64,000 nucleotides of DNA, from assembly GCA_964569085.1 (NCBI GenBank), contig CAZMTA010000013.1, positions 34,115-98,114 of the forward strand, given 5' to 3'. Below are positions 8,334-17,241 of the stretch, piece after piece; within the stretch, counting starts at the first letter, position 1, and the number at the start of each line of letters is the position of its first letter. The translations under genes and the position numbers were made by a program. The DNA is from JAJCZZ01 sp964569085. GTDB lineage: Bacteria > Gemmatimonadota > Gemmatimonadetes > Longimicrobiales > Gaopeijiaceae. Below the pieces are notes generated by a model. It was not told the origin of the DNA, did no database searches, and was given only the letters and a program-made list of their open reading frames with translations.

Positions 8334-8738
8334 TCAGGGTGTAACGGAGACGGTGACGTCGGCCATAGTAGTTCCTTCGACACCGTCCTGCACCCTTCCG
8401 GTGACTCGATATTCTCCCGATTCTGAATATTTATGCGCCAAGCGCCCGCCGGCCGACTGGGATCCGACGAAGGCGACCGAGTCCGCGGTCCCGTCGCCGT
8501 ACTCCACCACCAGCCCCAGGAGGCTGCGGCCGCGGGCGTCGTACTGGATCACGAGGCTGTCGGCGAGGGGTACCGAGGCGGGGGCGTCCAGCTCGAGGCT
8601 CAGCTCGCTCCCGATCTCCAGGGAGGAGCTGGAGCACGCGGCCGTCCCGGCCACGGCCAACGCCGCCGCGGCCACCAGGGCCATGCGTCCGGCGCGGGTG
8701 GGCCGAGGGGACGAGGGTCGTTCGGCGGATAAGCTCAT
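8334..8738 (-). CDS. Small PKD-like lipoprotein
   Basis: A 134-residue exported lipoprotein. The hydrophobic segment ends in AVAGTAAC, a clear lipobox. The mature part resembles one PKD/immunoglobulin-like beta domain, with VEYGDGTADSV, HKYSESGEYRVTGRV and a final VTVSVTP strand. I chose the ATG at 8738 because AGGA lies about 8 nt upstream; an in-frame ATG at 8747 is possible. The gene precedes susC on the same strand and could assist its surface complex, but no function is established. Confidence 0.75.
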   Translation of the reverse strand: MSLSAERPSSPRPTRAGRMALVAAAALAVAGTAACSSSSLEIGSELSLELDAPASVPLADSLVIQYDARGRSLLGLVVEYGDGTADSVAFVGSQSAGGRLAHKYSESGEYRVTGRVQDGVEGTTMADVTVSVTP

Positions 8739-8788
8739 CGCGGTCATCCTATGGGCGGACGTCCGTAGCGGCAAAGGCACGGACCGCC

Positions 8789-9277
8789 TCATGGGACGGG
8801 GATCCGGAAGACGGGGCCCACCGGGCTCTCCACGGGACCGCCGCCGCCGGGGATGGTCCCTCCCCCCGACTCCTTGGAGAGCTGCTGGACGACGAAGGCC
8901 GCGACGATGGCCCCGGCCAGCGCCGCCACCCCGAGGGTCCGGCCCCGATCCAGCTCGCGGAGCTCGAGCTCCACGAAGGCCGACTCGGGGATCCGCACCC
9001 GCTGGTTGATGGTCTGGAACTCGATGCCACGGAGCTCGCTCTGGACGGGCACCTCCAGGAGGAGGGCTCCGTCGGGCTTCTCCACCACGGTGCCCTCCAC
9101 CACGCGGCCGTCCCGCTGGAGGAGCGCGTCGAGGGAATCGGCCCAGGCGCTGTTGACCCGCGCGCGGACCCGCTCGCCCGGGGACACCCGGTCGAAGGAC
9201 GTGGGCTGGAAGGTCTGGCAGCCCGCGACTCCCAGCAGGAAGAGGGGTACGAACGCTCGGACGAAGGCTGACTTCAT
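8789..9277 (-). CDS. Lipoprotein of unknown function with C-terminal hydrophobic helix
   Basis: A 162-residue protein whose signal ends in GVAGC (lipobox, Cys about 20). The mature part holds a small beta-rich domain containing RVRARVNSAWADSLDALL and VVEGTVVEKPDGALLLEVPV. A hydrophobic helix (GVAALAGAIVAAFVVQQL) and a Gly/Pro-rich tail follow. I took the ATG at 9277, directly before the signal peptide, rather than an in-frame start about 78 nt further out. It is likely first in a minus-strand set that continues to the PKD lipoprotein and susCD. I do not recognise the family. Confidence 0.7.
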   Translation of the reverse strand: MKSAFVRAFVPLFLLGVAGCQTFQPTSFDRVSPGERVRARVNSAWADSLDALLQRDGRVVEGTVVEKPDGALLLEVPVQSELRGIEFQTINQRVRIPESAFVELELRELDRGRTLGVAALAGAIVAAFVVQQLSKESGGGTIPGGGGPVESPVGPVFRIPVP

Positions 9278-9576
9278 GGACGCTCCGGTGGAGACGGTGC
9301 GCGCCCGGGAGCTGGTGTCCCTGGCGCGGAGAGGTTCCCGATCCCGCAACAACACATGCGCGGGCGATCGCGAAATCTTTCACCGCGCTCCTCCCGAGCG
9401 CCAGCGGATCCGTCCATCGTTCCTCCACACCTCCTCGCGTCCACACGTGAAGTGGGACGCCCGCGTGGGCGGAACGGTTGCCACGGGGTATGGAAGGAAG
9501 AGGGCGGCACCCGTATTCTGACGGGGGCGACGACCGGAGCGGGGAGGACCATGTCGGGGCGTACGGAGGGCGAGCG

Positions 9577-11292
9577 ATGAAGGATTCGGTGGGGAGGGTC
9601 GTGGGCGCGCTCGCCCTGGCCGGGGTCGCGACCGTCCTGGTCGGCGCCGGGAGGGTCCCCGTCCCCGCGTCCGCCACGGCCCCGCCCACCTGGGCCGACG
9701 TCGCGCGCATCCTGCGCGCCCGGTGCGGGGACTGCCACTACGACGGCGGCTCGGGCCCCTTCTCCCTCATGACCTTCCAGGAGGCCGCGCCCCGGGCCGA
9801 GCGGGTGGCGCGGGCGGTGGCCGCGCGGCACATGCCGCCCTGGCTGCCCGACTCGGACGGGCGGACCTTCGAGGGCGCGCGGATCCTGTCCGGGGAGGAG
9901 ATCGGCGTGCTGCGGGACTGGGCGGAGGCCGGCGCCCCCGCCGGCGACCTCGCGTCGGTGCCACCGCCGCCGGAGCCCCCGTCCTCGACGTGGCCGCTGG
10001 GCCCGCCCGACCTGGTGGTGGAGATCCCGGCCTTCACCGTCCCGCCCGACGGCCAGGACATCTACCGGAACCTGGTCGTGCCCGTCCCGGTGGACGAGGA
10101 CCGCTGGGTGCGGGCCGTGGACTTCCGTCCCGGCGATCCCCGGGTGGTCCACCACGCCCGCATGATGGTGGACCACGGCCCCTCCTCCCGGGAACGGGAT
10201 CTGGAGGAGCCGGGGCCGGGCTTCGACGGGATGGACCTGTCCACCGACGCGGCGAACCCGCCGGGCCACTTCGTGGGGTGGACGCCGGGGAAGGGGCTGC
10301 TGGAGCCGCTGGAGGGGATGGCCTGGCGCCTCACGCCCGACACGGACCTCGTCCCCCAGCTCCACCTGCGCCCCACCGGAAGGGAGGAGACGGTGCGCGG
10401 GAAGGTCGGCCTCTACTTCGCCGACGAGCCTCCCACGCTGCACCCGGCGGTGGTGATCCTCTCCTCCTTCATGATCGACATCCCCCCGGGAGAGGACGAC
10501 TACCGGGTCTCCAACGCCTTCACGCTGCCGGTCCCGGTCGAGGTCCTCTCCGTGTATCCCCACGCCCACTACCTGGGGAAGGAGATGACGGTCACGGCCG
10601 TCCGCCCCGGGGGCGGGGAGGTCGAGCTCCTCCACATCCCCGACTGGGACTTCGACTGGCAGGACGAGTACCGCTTCCGTCGGCCCGTCTCCCTGCCCGC
10701 CGGGACGACCCTCGTCATGGAGTACTCCTACGACAACTCGGCGGCCAACCCGGACAACCCCTTCGACCCGCCCCGCCGCATCGTCTACGGCTCCAACTCC
10801 ACGGACGAGATGGCGGACCTGATCCTCCAGGTCCTCCCGCGCAGCGAGCAGGACCGGGACGTCCTGCTCCAGGCGCAGGCGCGGCAGCACGACGCCGAGG
10901 ACATGGCGTACATGGCGACCATGGAGCTGCGCCGCGGCGAGGCGGCGCTGGAGGAAGGGCGGCACCGGGACGCCGTCGCCCACTTCCAGGAGGCGCTCCA
11001 GTACCGGAGCGACAGCGTGGGCAGCCTGGTGGGGCTGGCCCGGGCCTTCCTGGGTCTCGGCGACGGCACGTCCGCCCGCTTCATCGCGGAGCGGGCCGTC
11101 CAGGTCACCGGCCGGGGCCACCCGGAGGCGCTGGCCACCCTGGCCGAGGTCCACGCCCACCTGGGCGCCCGGGACGCGGCGGTGGACGTCGCCGAGGAGG
11201 CCCTGGCGCTGGCCCGGGCGCGAGACCAGGACGAGCTGGTCCGGACGCTCCGCGACCAGCTCCGTCGGTACCGGGAGGGAGGCGGGAGCTGA
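9577..11292 (+). CDS. Exported cytochrome c / copper-monooxygenase-like protein with TPR tail
   Basis: A 571-residue protein. There is a signal sequence (about 1-32), then a planctomycete-type cytochrome motif CGDCH (C50, C53, H54) followed by ARHMPPWLPD. Residues about 130-430 resemble the copper type II ascorbate-dependent monooxygenase fold, with His clusters VVHHARMM, QLHLRPTG and YPHAHYLG that could hold copper. About 455-571 are TPR-like repeats. The ATG follows a GGAGGG ribosome site; a TATTCT at 9514-9519 could be its -10. It heads the co-directional block 9577-19098. Oxidation of a small exported substrate is a reasonable inference. Confidence 0.8.
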   Translation: MKDSVGRVVGALALAGVATVLVGAGRVPVPASATAPPTWADVARILRARCGDCHYDGGSGPFSLMTFQEAAPRAERVARAVAARHMPPWLPDSDGRTFEGARILSGEEIGVLRDWAEAGAPAGDLASVPPPPEPPSSTWPLGPPDLVVEIPAFTVPPDGQDIYRNLVVPVPVDEDRWVRAVDFRPGDPRVVHHARMMVDHGPSSRERDLEEPGPGFDGMDLSTDAANPPGHFVGWTPGKGLLEPLEGMAWRLTPDTDLVPQLHLRPTGREETVRGKVGLYFADEPPTLHPAVVILSSFMIDIPPGEDDYRVSNAFTLPVPVEVLSVYPHAHYLGKEMTVTAVRPGGGEVELLHIPDWDFDWQDEYRFRRPVSLPAGTTLVMEYSYDNSAANPDNPFDPPRRIVYGSNSTDEMADLILQVLPRSEQDRDVLLQAQARQHDAEDMAYMATMELRRGEAALEEGRHRDAVAHFQEALQYRSDSVGSLVGLARAFLGLGDGTSARFIAERAVQVTGRGHPEALATLAEVHAHLGARDAAVDVAEEALALARARDQDELVRTLRDQLRRYREGGGS

Positions 11293-11388
11293 GCGGCCCT
11301 CCCTGGCCCGCGACGGGCCGGGGCCGCACAATGGTCCCCCCCCACGGCCCGCCCGCGGGCCCACCGACCCTCTCGCCCGGAGCACCCC

Positions 11389-12216
11389 ATGCACCCAAGG
11401 CGCCCGATCCGCTCCCGCACCGCCGGGCTCGTGGCCGTCTTCACCCTGGCCGCCGCCTCCCTCCTCCCCCTCGCCGCCTCCGCCCAGGAGCTGCCCTCCG
11501 TCTTCCTGGAGGAGCTCACCTGGACCGAGGTGCGGGACGCGCTGGAGGCCGGGCGGACCACCGTCATCGTCCCCACCGCCGGGACGGAGCAGAACGGCCC
11601 CCACATGGTGCTCGGGAAGCACCGCTTCATCATCGAGCACGCCTCGGAGCGCATCGCGAAGGTGCTGGGGGACGCGCTCGTCGCGCCCACCATGACCTAC
11701 GTCCCCGAGGGTGAGGTGGACCCGCCCTCGGGCCACATGCGGATGCCCGGCACGATCACCCTCCCCAACGAGCACTTCGAGAAGGTGCTGGAGTACGCCG
11801 CCCGCAGCCTGGCGGCCCACGGGTTCACCGACATCGTCTTCATGGGCGACTCCGGCGGGAACCAGCGGGGCATGAGCAACGTGGCCGACATGCTCAACGC
11901 CGAGTGGGGCGAGGGCGGCTCCCGGGTCCACTTCGTGGGCGACTACTACTCGAACAACGGCTTCCGCGACTACGTCACCGCCCAGGGGATCTCCGAGGAG
12001 GACCAGGGCGGCCACGCCGGCGTCATCGACACGTCCCAGCTCCTGTACGTGGACTCGGACCAGATCCGCGTCGGCGAGCTCGCGCCCCGGGGCGGCTTCG
12101 AGGGAAGCGGGGTCTCGGGCGATCCCACGCAGGCCTCCATCCAGCTCGGGTACGTGGGCATGCAGATGAAGGTGGACACCGCCGTCCGCCAGATCCGGGA
12201 GCTGCGGGGAAGCTGA
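11389..12216 (+). CDS. Secreted creatininase-family protein (copy 1)
   Basis: A 275-residue protein with a signal peptide (about 1-30, ending near ASAQ). It shows the creatininase amidohydrolase fold, but key motifs are altered. The usual EQHGPH...TD metal motif reads EQNGPH...GKH, the usual NGHGGN reads GDSGGN, and HAGVIDTS is retained near the C-terminus. Family enzymes hydrolyse cyclic amides using two metals. Here His to Asn and Asp to His changes suggest a modified metal site. It is tandem with a second variant at 12388. Fold is confident; activity is uncertain. Confidence 0.85.
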   Translation: MHPRRPIRSRTAGLVAVFTLAAASLLPLAASAQELPSVFLEELTWTEVRDALEAGRTTVIVPTAGTEQNGPHMVLGKHRFIIEHASERIAKVLGDALVAPTMTYVPEGEVDPPSGHMRMPGTITLPNEHFEKVLEYAARSLAAHGFTDIVFMGDSGGNQRGMSNVADMLNAEWGEGGSRVHFVGDYYSNNGFRDYVTAQGISEEDQGGHAGVIDTSQLLYVDSDQIRVGELAPRGGFEGSGVSGDPTQASIQLGYVGMQMKVDTAVRQIRELRGS

Positions 12217-12226
12217 GGGTCGAGCG

Positions 12227-12267
12227 TCCGAGGGGGTCGGCGGCTTCAACGCTTCCGCCCCCTCGGA
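12227..12267 (+). terminator. Hairpin between the two creatininase-like genes
   Basis: A 10-bp perfect stem (12227-12236 with 12258-12267) encloses a 21-nt loop just after the first creatininase-like gene. No T-run follows, so it may be an attenuator or an mRNA end rather than a full intrinsic terminator. Confidence 0.45.
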
Positions 12268-12325
12268 TGTCCTCGAAGGTTGGCCGCGGGATCAGCGTCA
12301 CGGTTCCGGCTGGCCGTACGGGGAC

Positions 12326-12350
12326 GGGGAGGCGTATCATGCGCCTCCCC
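12326..12350 (+). promoter_or_regulatory. Inverted repeat enclosing a -10-like TATCAT
   Basis: The arms GGGGAGGCG (12326-12334) and CGCCTCCCC (12342-12350) are perfectly complementary and enclose TATCATG. TATCAT fits a -10 hexamer, giving a leader of about 40 nt to the ATG at 12388. A repressor site covering a promoter is the natural reading, though the same sequence could form a hairpin. No clear -35 is visible. Confidence 0.4.
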
Positions 12351-12387
12351 GAACCGCCCGGATCCGAAGACACCACCGAGCCTGCCC

Positions 12388-13308
12388 ATGCCATCCATTC
12401 TCCGCGGCGCCGCCGCCCTCGTCGTGACCGGCGCCCTCCTTCTCCCGGCGTCCCTGTCGGGTCAGCAGCGGGAGCCCACCCCCGAGGAGCGCGCCCGCTA
12501 CATGGCGGAGATGGAGCGCCAGTACCAGGCCGACATGGCCCGGGAGCGGCCCATCGAGGCGCTGAACTCGGTCTGGATCGAGGAGCTCACCTGGATGGAG
12601 GTCCGCGACCTCCTCCGGGAGGGCACGACCACGGCCATCATCCCCACCGGCGGGGTCGAGCCCAACGGCCCGTGGGTGGCCACCGGCAAGCACAACTACG
12701 TGCTCGAGAGCGCCTGCGACATGCTGGCCCGGGAGCTGGGCGACGCGCTCTGCGCGCCCATCGTGAAGCTCGTTCCCGAGGGCGACATCGATCCGCCCTC
12801 CGGTCACATGCGCTATCCCGGGACCATCAGCGTGCGTCCCGAGACCTTCCAGGCCATCCTGACCGACGTGGCCGGCAGCCTGAGGGCCCACGGCTTCACC
12901 GACATCGTCTTCATCGGGGACTCGGGCGGGAACCAGCGTCACCAGGAGGCGGTGGCCGCGCGCCTGAACGCCGAGTGGGACGACGCCACGGCCCACCACG
13001 TCGGGGAGTTCTACAACTACGCCGAGGTCGAGCGGTACATGGAGGAGGAGCTGGGCTTCGTCCAGCCGGTGGACGACGGGCTCCACGACAACTTCTACAT
13101 CACCTCCATCATGATGGTCACCGACCCCACCGTGGTCCGGTACGAGCAGCGGGTGGCCGCGGGGGAGACGCTCATCAACGGCGTGGACATCCACCCCAAG
13201 GAGCGGGCCATCGAGGTGGGCAGGAAGCTCCTCGAGTACCGCATCGAGCACACCGCGCGGGCCATCCGCGAGTCCATGGCGCGCGCTCAAGCAGCCCAAG
13301 GAAGCTGA
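12388..13308 (+). CDS. Secreted creatininase-family protein (copy 2)
   Basis: A 306-residue protein with a signal peptide (about 1-28) and a Glu/Arg-rich segment before the domain. The creatininase core is recognisable and parallels the gene at 11389: VEPNGPW...GKH in place of EQHGPH...TD, then PEGDIDPPSGHMRYPGTI and GDSGGN. The HAG...TS motif found in copy 1 is missing, replaced by DNFYITSIMM. It ends 1 nt before the DUF1592 gene start, so it is coupled to it. Because the canonical metal ligands are more eroded than in copy 1, it may be a non-catalytic partner (inference). Confidence 0.83.
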   Translation: MPSILRGAAALVVTGALLLPASLSGQQREPTPEERARYMAEMERQYQADMARERPIEALNSVWIEELTWMEVRDLLREGTTTAIIPTGGVEPNGPWVATGKHNYVLESACDMLARELGDALCAPIVKLVPEGDIDPPSGHMRYPGTISVRPETFQAILTDVAGSLRAHGFTDIVFIGDSGGNQRHQEAVAARLNAEWDDATAHHVGEFYNYAEVERYMEEELGFVQPVDDGLHDNFYITSIMMVTDPTVVRYEQRVAAGETLINGVDIHPKERAIEVGRKLLEYRIEHTARAIRESMARAQAAQGS

Positions 13309-13309
13309 C

Positions 13310-15790
13310 ATGAACAACCTCTCGGCCGCCATGCTCCTGGTGGGGCTCTTCGTCTCGAGCTTCCTGCCGGGCCTCCGCCCGTCGCCGGCGCCCACCCCGG
13401 CGCCGTCGCCCTACGTCCACGCGGACGCGGCCGCGCTGCCCTCGCCGGTGCACCCGGTGGCGGGGCCGGAGGATGACGAGCTCGACCCCAACGCCGTGGT
13501 CGAGGAGTACTGCACCCGGTGCCACAACGAGCGGCGGCTGCGCGGGAACCTCTCCCTGGAGGGCTTCGACGCCGCCGACCCGGCCGCTCGGTGGGAGACC
13601 GCCGAGCGGATGATCCGGAAGCTGCGGGCCGGCATGATGCCGCCCGCGGGAGCGGACCGTCCGCCCGAGGACTCCCTGATGATGCTCGCCTCCAGCCTGG
13701 AGGAGCGCATCGACGACCACGCCTCCTCCGAGCCCCGGGTGGGCGCCCGTCCCTACCAGCGGCTGACCCGCAGCGAGTACGCCCGGGCCATCTGGGACCT
13801 CCTGGGCCTCCAGGTGGACGTGGAGGGCCTGCTGCCCGCCGAGACCATGAGCGGCGGGTTCGACAACGTGGCCGACGTCCAGACCTTCTCGGCCACCCGC
13901 CTGGAGGCGTACCTGACCGCCGCCGGCGAGATCAGCCGCCTGGCGCTGGGCGACCCCCGGGCCACCCCGAAGGAGACCACCTACCGCGTGTCCCGCTACG
14001 CCGAGCAGCGCGAGCGCGTGCCCGGCGCCCCGGTGGGCACGCGGGGCGGGCTGTCGGTGATCCACAACTTCCCGGCCGACGGGGACTACGTCTTCCGGAT
14101 GTCCTTCCAGCACGAGTCCACGGGCAACTTCTTCGGGGCGACGGCGCCCTTCGACGAGCAGCTCGAGATCTCGGTGGACGGGGAGCGCCGCGCGCTCCTG
14201 CCCGTCGACCGGTTCATGCACCGGCAGGACCCCGACGGCGTGACGATCCGCAGCGAGCCCATCCACATCACCGCCGGGCCGAAGCGCGTCTCCATCGCGT
14301 TCCTGGAGACCTTCGAGGGGCCCATCGAGGACGTGGTCTCGCCCCACGAGTGGAGCCTGGCCGACAAGAAGATCGGCTACTCCTACGGCGTCACCCCGCT
14401 GGCCCACATCCGGGACGCCGCCATCGGCGGACCGTACGACGCGAGCGGCGTGAGCGACTTCGAGGTGCGGGAGAACATCCTCACCTGCCATCCGGACCGG
14501 GGCGCCGAGCCCCGGGCGTGCGCGGAGGAGATCGTGCGCCGGCTGGCGCGTGAGGCGTACCGCCGGCCCCTGACCGACGGGGACGTCTCCGCCCTCATGC
14601 GCCTCTACGACGACGGGTCCGCCGAGGACGGCTTCGAGGCCGGGGTCCAGGTGGCGCTCCAGGGGATCCTGGCGAGCCCCGACTTCCTCTTCCGCATGGA
14701 AGAGCCCGTGGGCGAGGTGGCCGACGACGGCACCTTCCCGCTGAGCGACCTCGACCTGGCCTCACGGCTGTCGTACTTCCTGTGGGGCGCCGCTCCCGAC
14801 GCCGAGCTCCTCCAGCTGGCCGAGGCCGGGATGCTCACCCGGGGCGACACGTACGAGGCCCAGGTGCGGCGGATGCTGGCCGACCCCCGGGCCGAGGCGC
14901 TGGGCTCGCGCTTCGCGTACATGTGGCTGCGGCTCCAGGACCTGGACAAGGTGCACCCCGACGCGCTCCAGTTCCCGGACTTCTACCAGCAGCTCGCCGA
15001 CGACATGGTGGAGGAGACGGAGCGCTTCTTCGTGAACCTCATCCGCGAGGACCGGAGCTTCTTCGAGATCCTCACCGCGGACTACTCCTTCATGAACGAG
15101 CGGCTGGCCCGCCACTACGGGATCCCCGGGATCAACGGCGAGCGCTTCCGGCGCGTGGAGTACCCCAGCGACGACCGGAGGGGGATCCTGGGGCACGGCA
15201 GCGTCCTGACGCTGACGTCCCACGCCAACCGGACCTCGCCGGTGCTCCGCGGGAAGTGGATCATGGAGGTGCTGCTGGGCACGCCCCCGCCGCCGCCTCC
15301 GCCCAACGTCCCGGAGCTCGAGGAGGAGGCGGCCGCCGAGGACGGCCGTCTGCTCACGGTGAAGGAGAAGATGGAGATGCACCGGGCCAACCCCTCGTGC
15401 AACTCCTGCCACTCCATGATCGACCCCCTGGGGCTGGCCCTGGAGAACTTCGACGTGACGGGCTCCTACCGGATCCGTGACAACGGGATGCCCATCGTGG
15501 TCGAGGGCGAGCTGTACGACGGCACGCCCCTGCAGGGCCCGGCGGACCTGCGCTCCGCCCTCCTGAAGCGGGAGGAGTCGCTGGTGCGGGGCTTCACGGA
15601 GAACCTCATGGCGTACGCCCTGGGGCGGCGCACCGAGTACTACGACATGCCGACGGTGCGGGCCATCGAGGCCCGGGCCGAGGAGAACGACTGGGCCATG
15701 TCGTCCTTCATCCTGGGCGTGGTGGAGAGTCCCGCCTTCCGGATGGGTCAGCTTCCGTCGTCGACGACGACGGATTCCGACGGGCAGTAG
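13310..15790 (+). CDS. DUF1592-family multidomain cytochrome c-like protein
   Basis: An 826-residue exported protein of the planctomycete PSD type. After a signal (about 1-25) it has CTRCHNE, a heme c motif. Then come a DUF1587-like region (YQRLTRSEYARAIWDLLGL), a beta-rich segment and a DUF1595-like region (EEIVRRLAREAYRRPLT). DUF1592-like (SYFLWGAAPDAELLQLA) and DUF1588-like (GILGHGSVLTLTSHANRTSPV) regions follow. A DUF1585-like end carries a second CNSCH motif in NPSCNSCHSMIDPLGLALENF. These proteins are nearly always encoded next to a DUF1552 gene, as here. Electron transfer coupled to breakdown of some polymer has been guessed for the family; the substrate is unknown. Confidence 0.92.
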   Translation: MNNLSAAMLLVGLFVSSFLPGLRPSPAPTPAPSPYVHADAAALPSPVHPVAGPEDDELDPNAVVEEYCTRCHNERRLRGNLSLEGFDAADPAARWETAERMIRKLRAGMMPPAGADRPPEDSLMMLASSLEERIDDHASSEPRVGARPYQRLTRSEYARAIWDLLGLQVDVEGLLPAETMSGGFDNVADVQTFSATRLEAYLTAAGEISRLALGDPRATPKETTYRVSRYAEQRERVPGAPVGTRGGLSVIHNFPADGDYVFRMSFQHESTGNFFGATAPFDEQLEISVDGERRALLPVDRFMHRQDPDGVTIRSEPIHITAGPKRVSIAFLETFEGPIEDVVSPHEWSLADKKIGYSYGVTPLAHIRDAAIGGPYDASGVSDFEVRENILTCHPDRGAEPRACAEEIVRRLAREAYRRPLTDGDVSALMRLYDDGSAEDGFEAGVQVALQGILASPDFLFRMEEPVGEVADDGTFPLSDLDLASRLSYFLWGAAPDAELLQLAEAGMLTRGDTYEAQVRRMLADPRAEALGSRFAYMWLRLQDLDKVHPDALQFPDFYQQLADDMVEETERFFVNLIREDRSFFEILTADYSFMNERLARHYGIPGINGERFRRVEYPSDDRRGILGHGSVLTLTSHANRTSPVLRGKWIMEVLLGTPPPPPPPNVPELEEEAAAEDGRLLTVKEKMEMHRANPSCNSCHSMIDPLGLALENFDVTGSYRIRDNGMPIVVEGELYDGTPLQGPADLRSALLKREESLVRGFTENLMAYALGRRTEYYDMPTVRAIEARAEENDWAMSSFILGVVESPAFRMGQLPSSTTTDSDGQ

Positions 15791-15853
15791 GCGAGCGGGA
15801 CCGAGACACGCACGACCGAATCGACGGCGAACCGAACGAGCGGAGATCCAGAC

Positions 15854-17239
15854 ATGTTCATAACCGGCACCCACATTCCCCGACGCACCTTCCTCCAGGG
15901 GATGGGCGCGGCGGTGGCGCTTCCGCTCCTCGACGCCATGATCCCGGCGGGCCGCCTGGCGGCGGCCACCCGGGCCGAGATGGACGCGACCCGGCTCGTG
16001 GCCATCGAGATGGTCCACGGCGCCGCGGGCGCGAGCCCGTACGGCCTCCAGCAGAACCTCTGGTCCCCGGCGGGGCTGGGCCGGGACTTCGACCTGGCCG
16101 GCACGAGCCTCGAGCCCCTCGAGGCGTACCGTGACTACCTGACCATCATCAGCAACACGGACGTGCGCTCCGCCGAGGCCATGAAGCCCAAGGAGATCGG
16201 CGGCGACCACTTCCGGTCCAGCGCGGTCTACCTCACCCAGTCCCACCCGAAGCAGACCGAGGGCTCGGACATCTTCGTGGGCGAGTCCATGGACCAGATG
16301 TACGCCCGGCGCTTCGGGCAGGACACGCCCATCCCGTCCATGCAGCTCTGCATCGAGAACGTGGACCAGGCCGGGGGCTGCGCGTACGGCTACGCCTGCG
16401 TGTACACCGACTCGATCTCGTGGGCGTCGCCCACCGAGCCGCTCCCCATGATCCGCGATCCCCGGGTGGCCTTCGACCAGCTCTTCGGCACCGGCGGCAC
16501 CCCCGAGGAGCGGGCCCGGCGGCGGCGCGCCAAGGCCAGCATCCTGGACTTCATCACCGGGCGCGTGGCGGACCTCAAGCGGGAGCTGGGGACCGACGAC
16601 GCGCGGCGCCTGGACCAGTACCTGGAGAACATCCGGGAGATCGAGCGCCGCATCCAGATGGTGGAGGCGCAGAACACGAGCGGCCAGGCCCGGGAGCTCC
16701 CCGAAGCCCCGGCGGGCGTGCCCGACGACTTCGAAGAGCACGTGAAGCTCATGTTCGACCTCCAGGCCCTCGCCTTCGCCTCGGACATGACGCGGGTCTT
16801 CTCGTTCAAGATGGGCCGCGACTCCTCGGCCCGGGTCTACCCGGACAGCGGCGTGGACAAGCCCTTCCACCCCGCCAGCCACCACGGCGGGAACGAGCGC
16901 AACATCCACGACTTCGCCGAGATCAACAAATACCACGTGAGCATGCTCCCGTACTTCATGGATCGGCTCAGGAGCATCGACGAGGGCGAGATGAACCTCC
17001 TGGACAAGACCATGATCATGTACGGCTCGCCCATGGGCGATCCCAACGTGCACAACCACAAGCGCTGCCCGCTCTTCGTGGCCGGCGGGGCCAACGGGCA
17101 GCTCCAGGGGAACCTCCACCTGAAGGCCCCCGACGGCACGCCCATGGCCAACGCCATGCTCAGCCTCATGCACAAGCTCGGGATGGACGACGTCGAGGAC
17201 TTCGGCGACAGCACCGGCACCCTGGGGCTGGAGGTCTGA
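15854..17239 (+). CDS. DUF1552 protein with Tat-type signal
   Basis: A 461-residue protein starting with a twin-arginine signal, PRRTFLQGMGAAVALPLLDA, implying folding in the cytoplasm before export. The body has the DUF1552 (sulfatase/alkaline-phosphatase-like) pattern: MVHGAAGA, DHFRSSAVYLTQ, SMQLCIE, RVFSFKMGRD, FHPASHHGGN and a C-terminal MYGSPMGDPNVHNH. It sits between the DUF1592 cytochrome and an ankyrin protein. Full length. Its presence with DUF1592 is a fixed pairing in several phyla, so a shared exported process is likely although the reaction is undefined. Confidence 0.92.
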   Translation: MFITGTHIPRRTFLQGMGAAVALPLLDAMIPAGRLAAATRAEMDATRLVAIEMVHGAAGASPYGLQQNLWSPAGLGRDFDLAGTSLEPLEAYRDYLTIISNTDVRSAEAMKPKEIGGDHFRSSAVYLTQSHPKQTEGSDIFVGESMDQMYARRFGQDTPIPSMQLCIENVDQAGGCAYGYACVYTDSISWASPTEPLPMIRDPRVAFDQLFGTGGTPEERARRRRAKASILDFITGRVADLKRELGTDDARRLDQYLENIREIERRIQMVEAQNTSGQARELPEAPAGVPDDFEEHVKLMFDLQALAFASDMTRVFSFKMGRDSSARVYPDSGVDKPFHPASHHGGNERNIHDFAEINKYHVSMLPYFMDRLRSIDEGEMNLLDKTMIMYGSPMGDPNVHNHKRCPLFVAGGANGQLQGNLHLKAPDGTPMANAMLSLMHKLGMDDVEDFGDSTGTLGLEV

Positions 17240-17241
17240 GC

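Noticed and set aside
9274..12249. 991-codon open frame on the minus strand
   Set aside because: Same artefact; the plus strand encodes the cytochrome/TPR and creatininase-like proteins.
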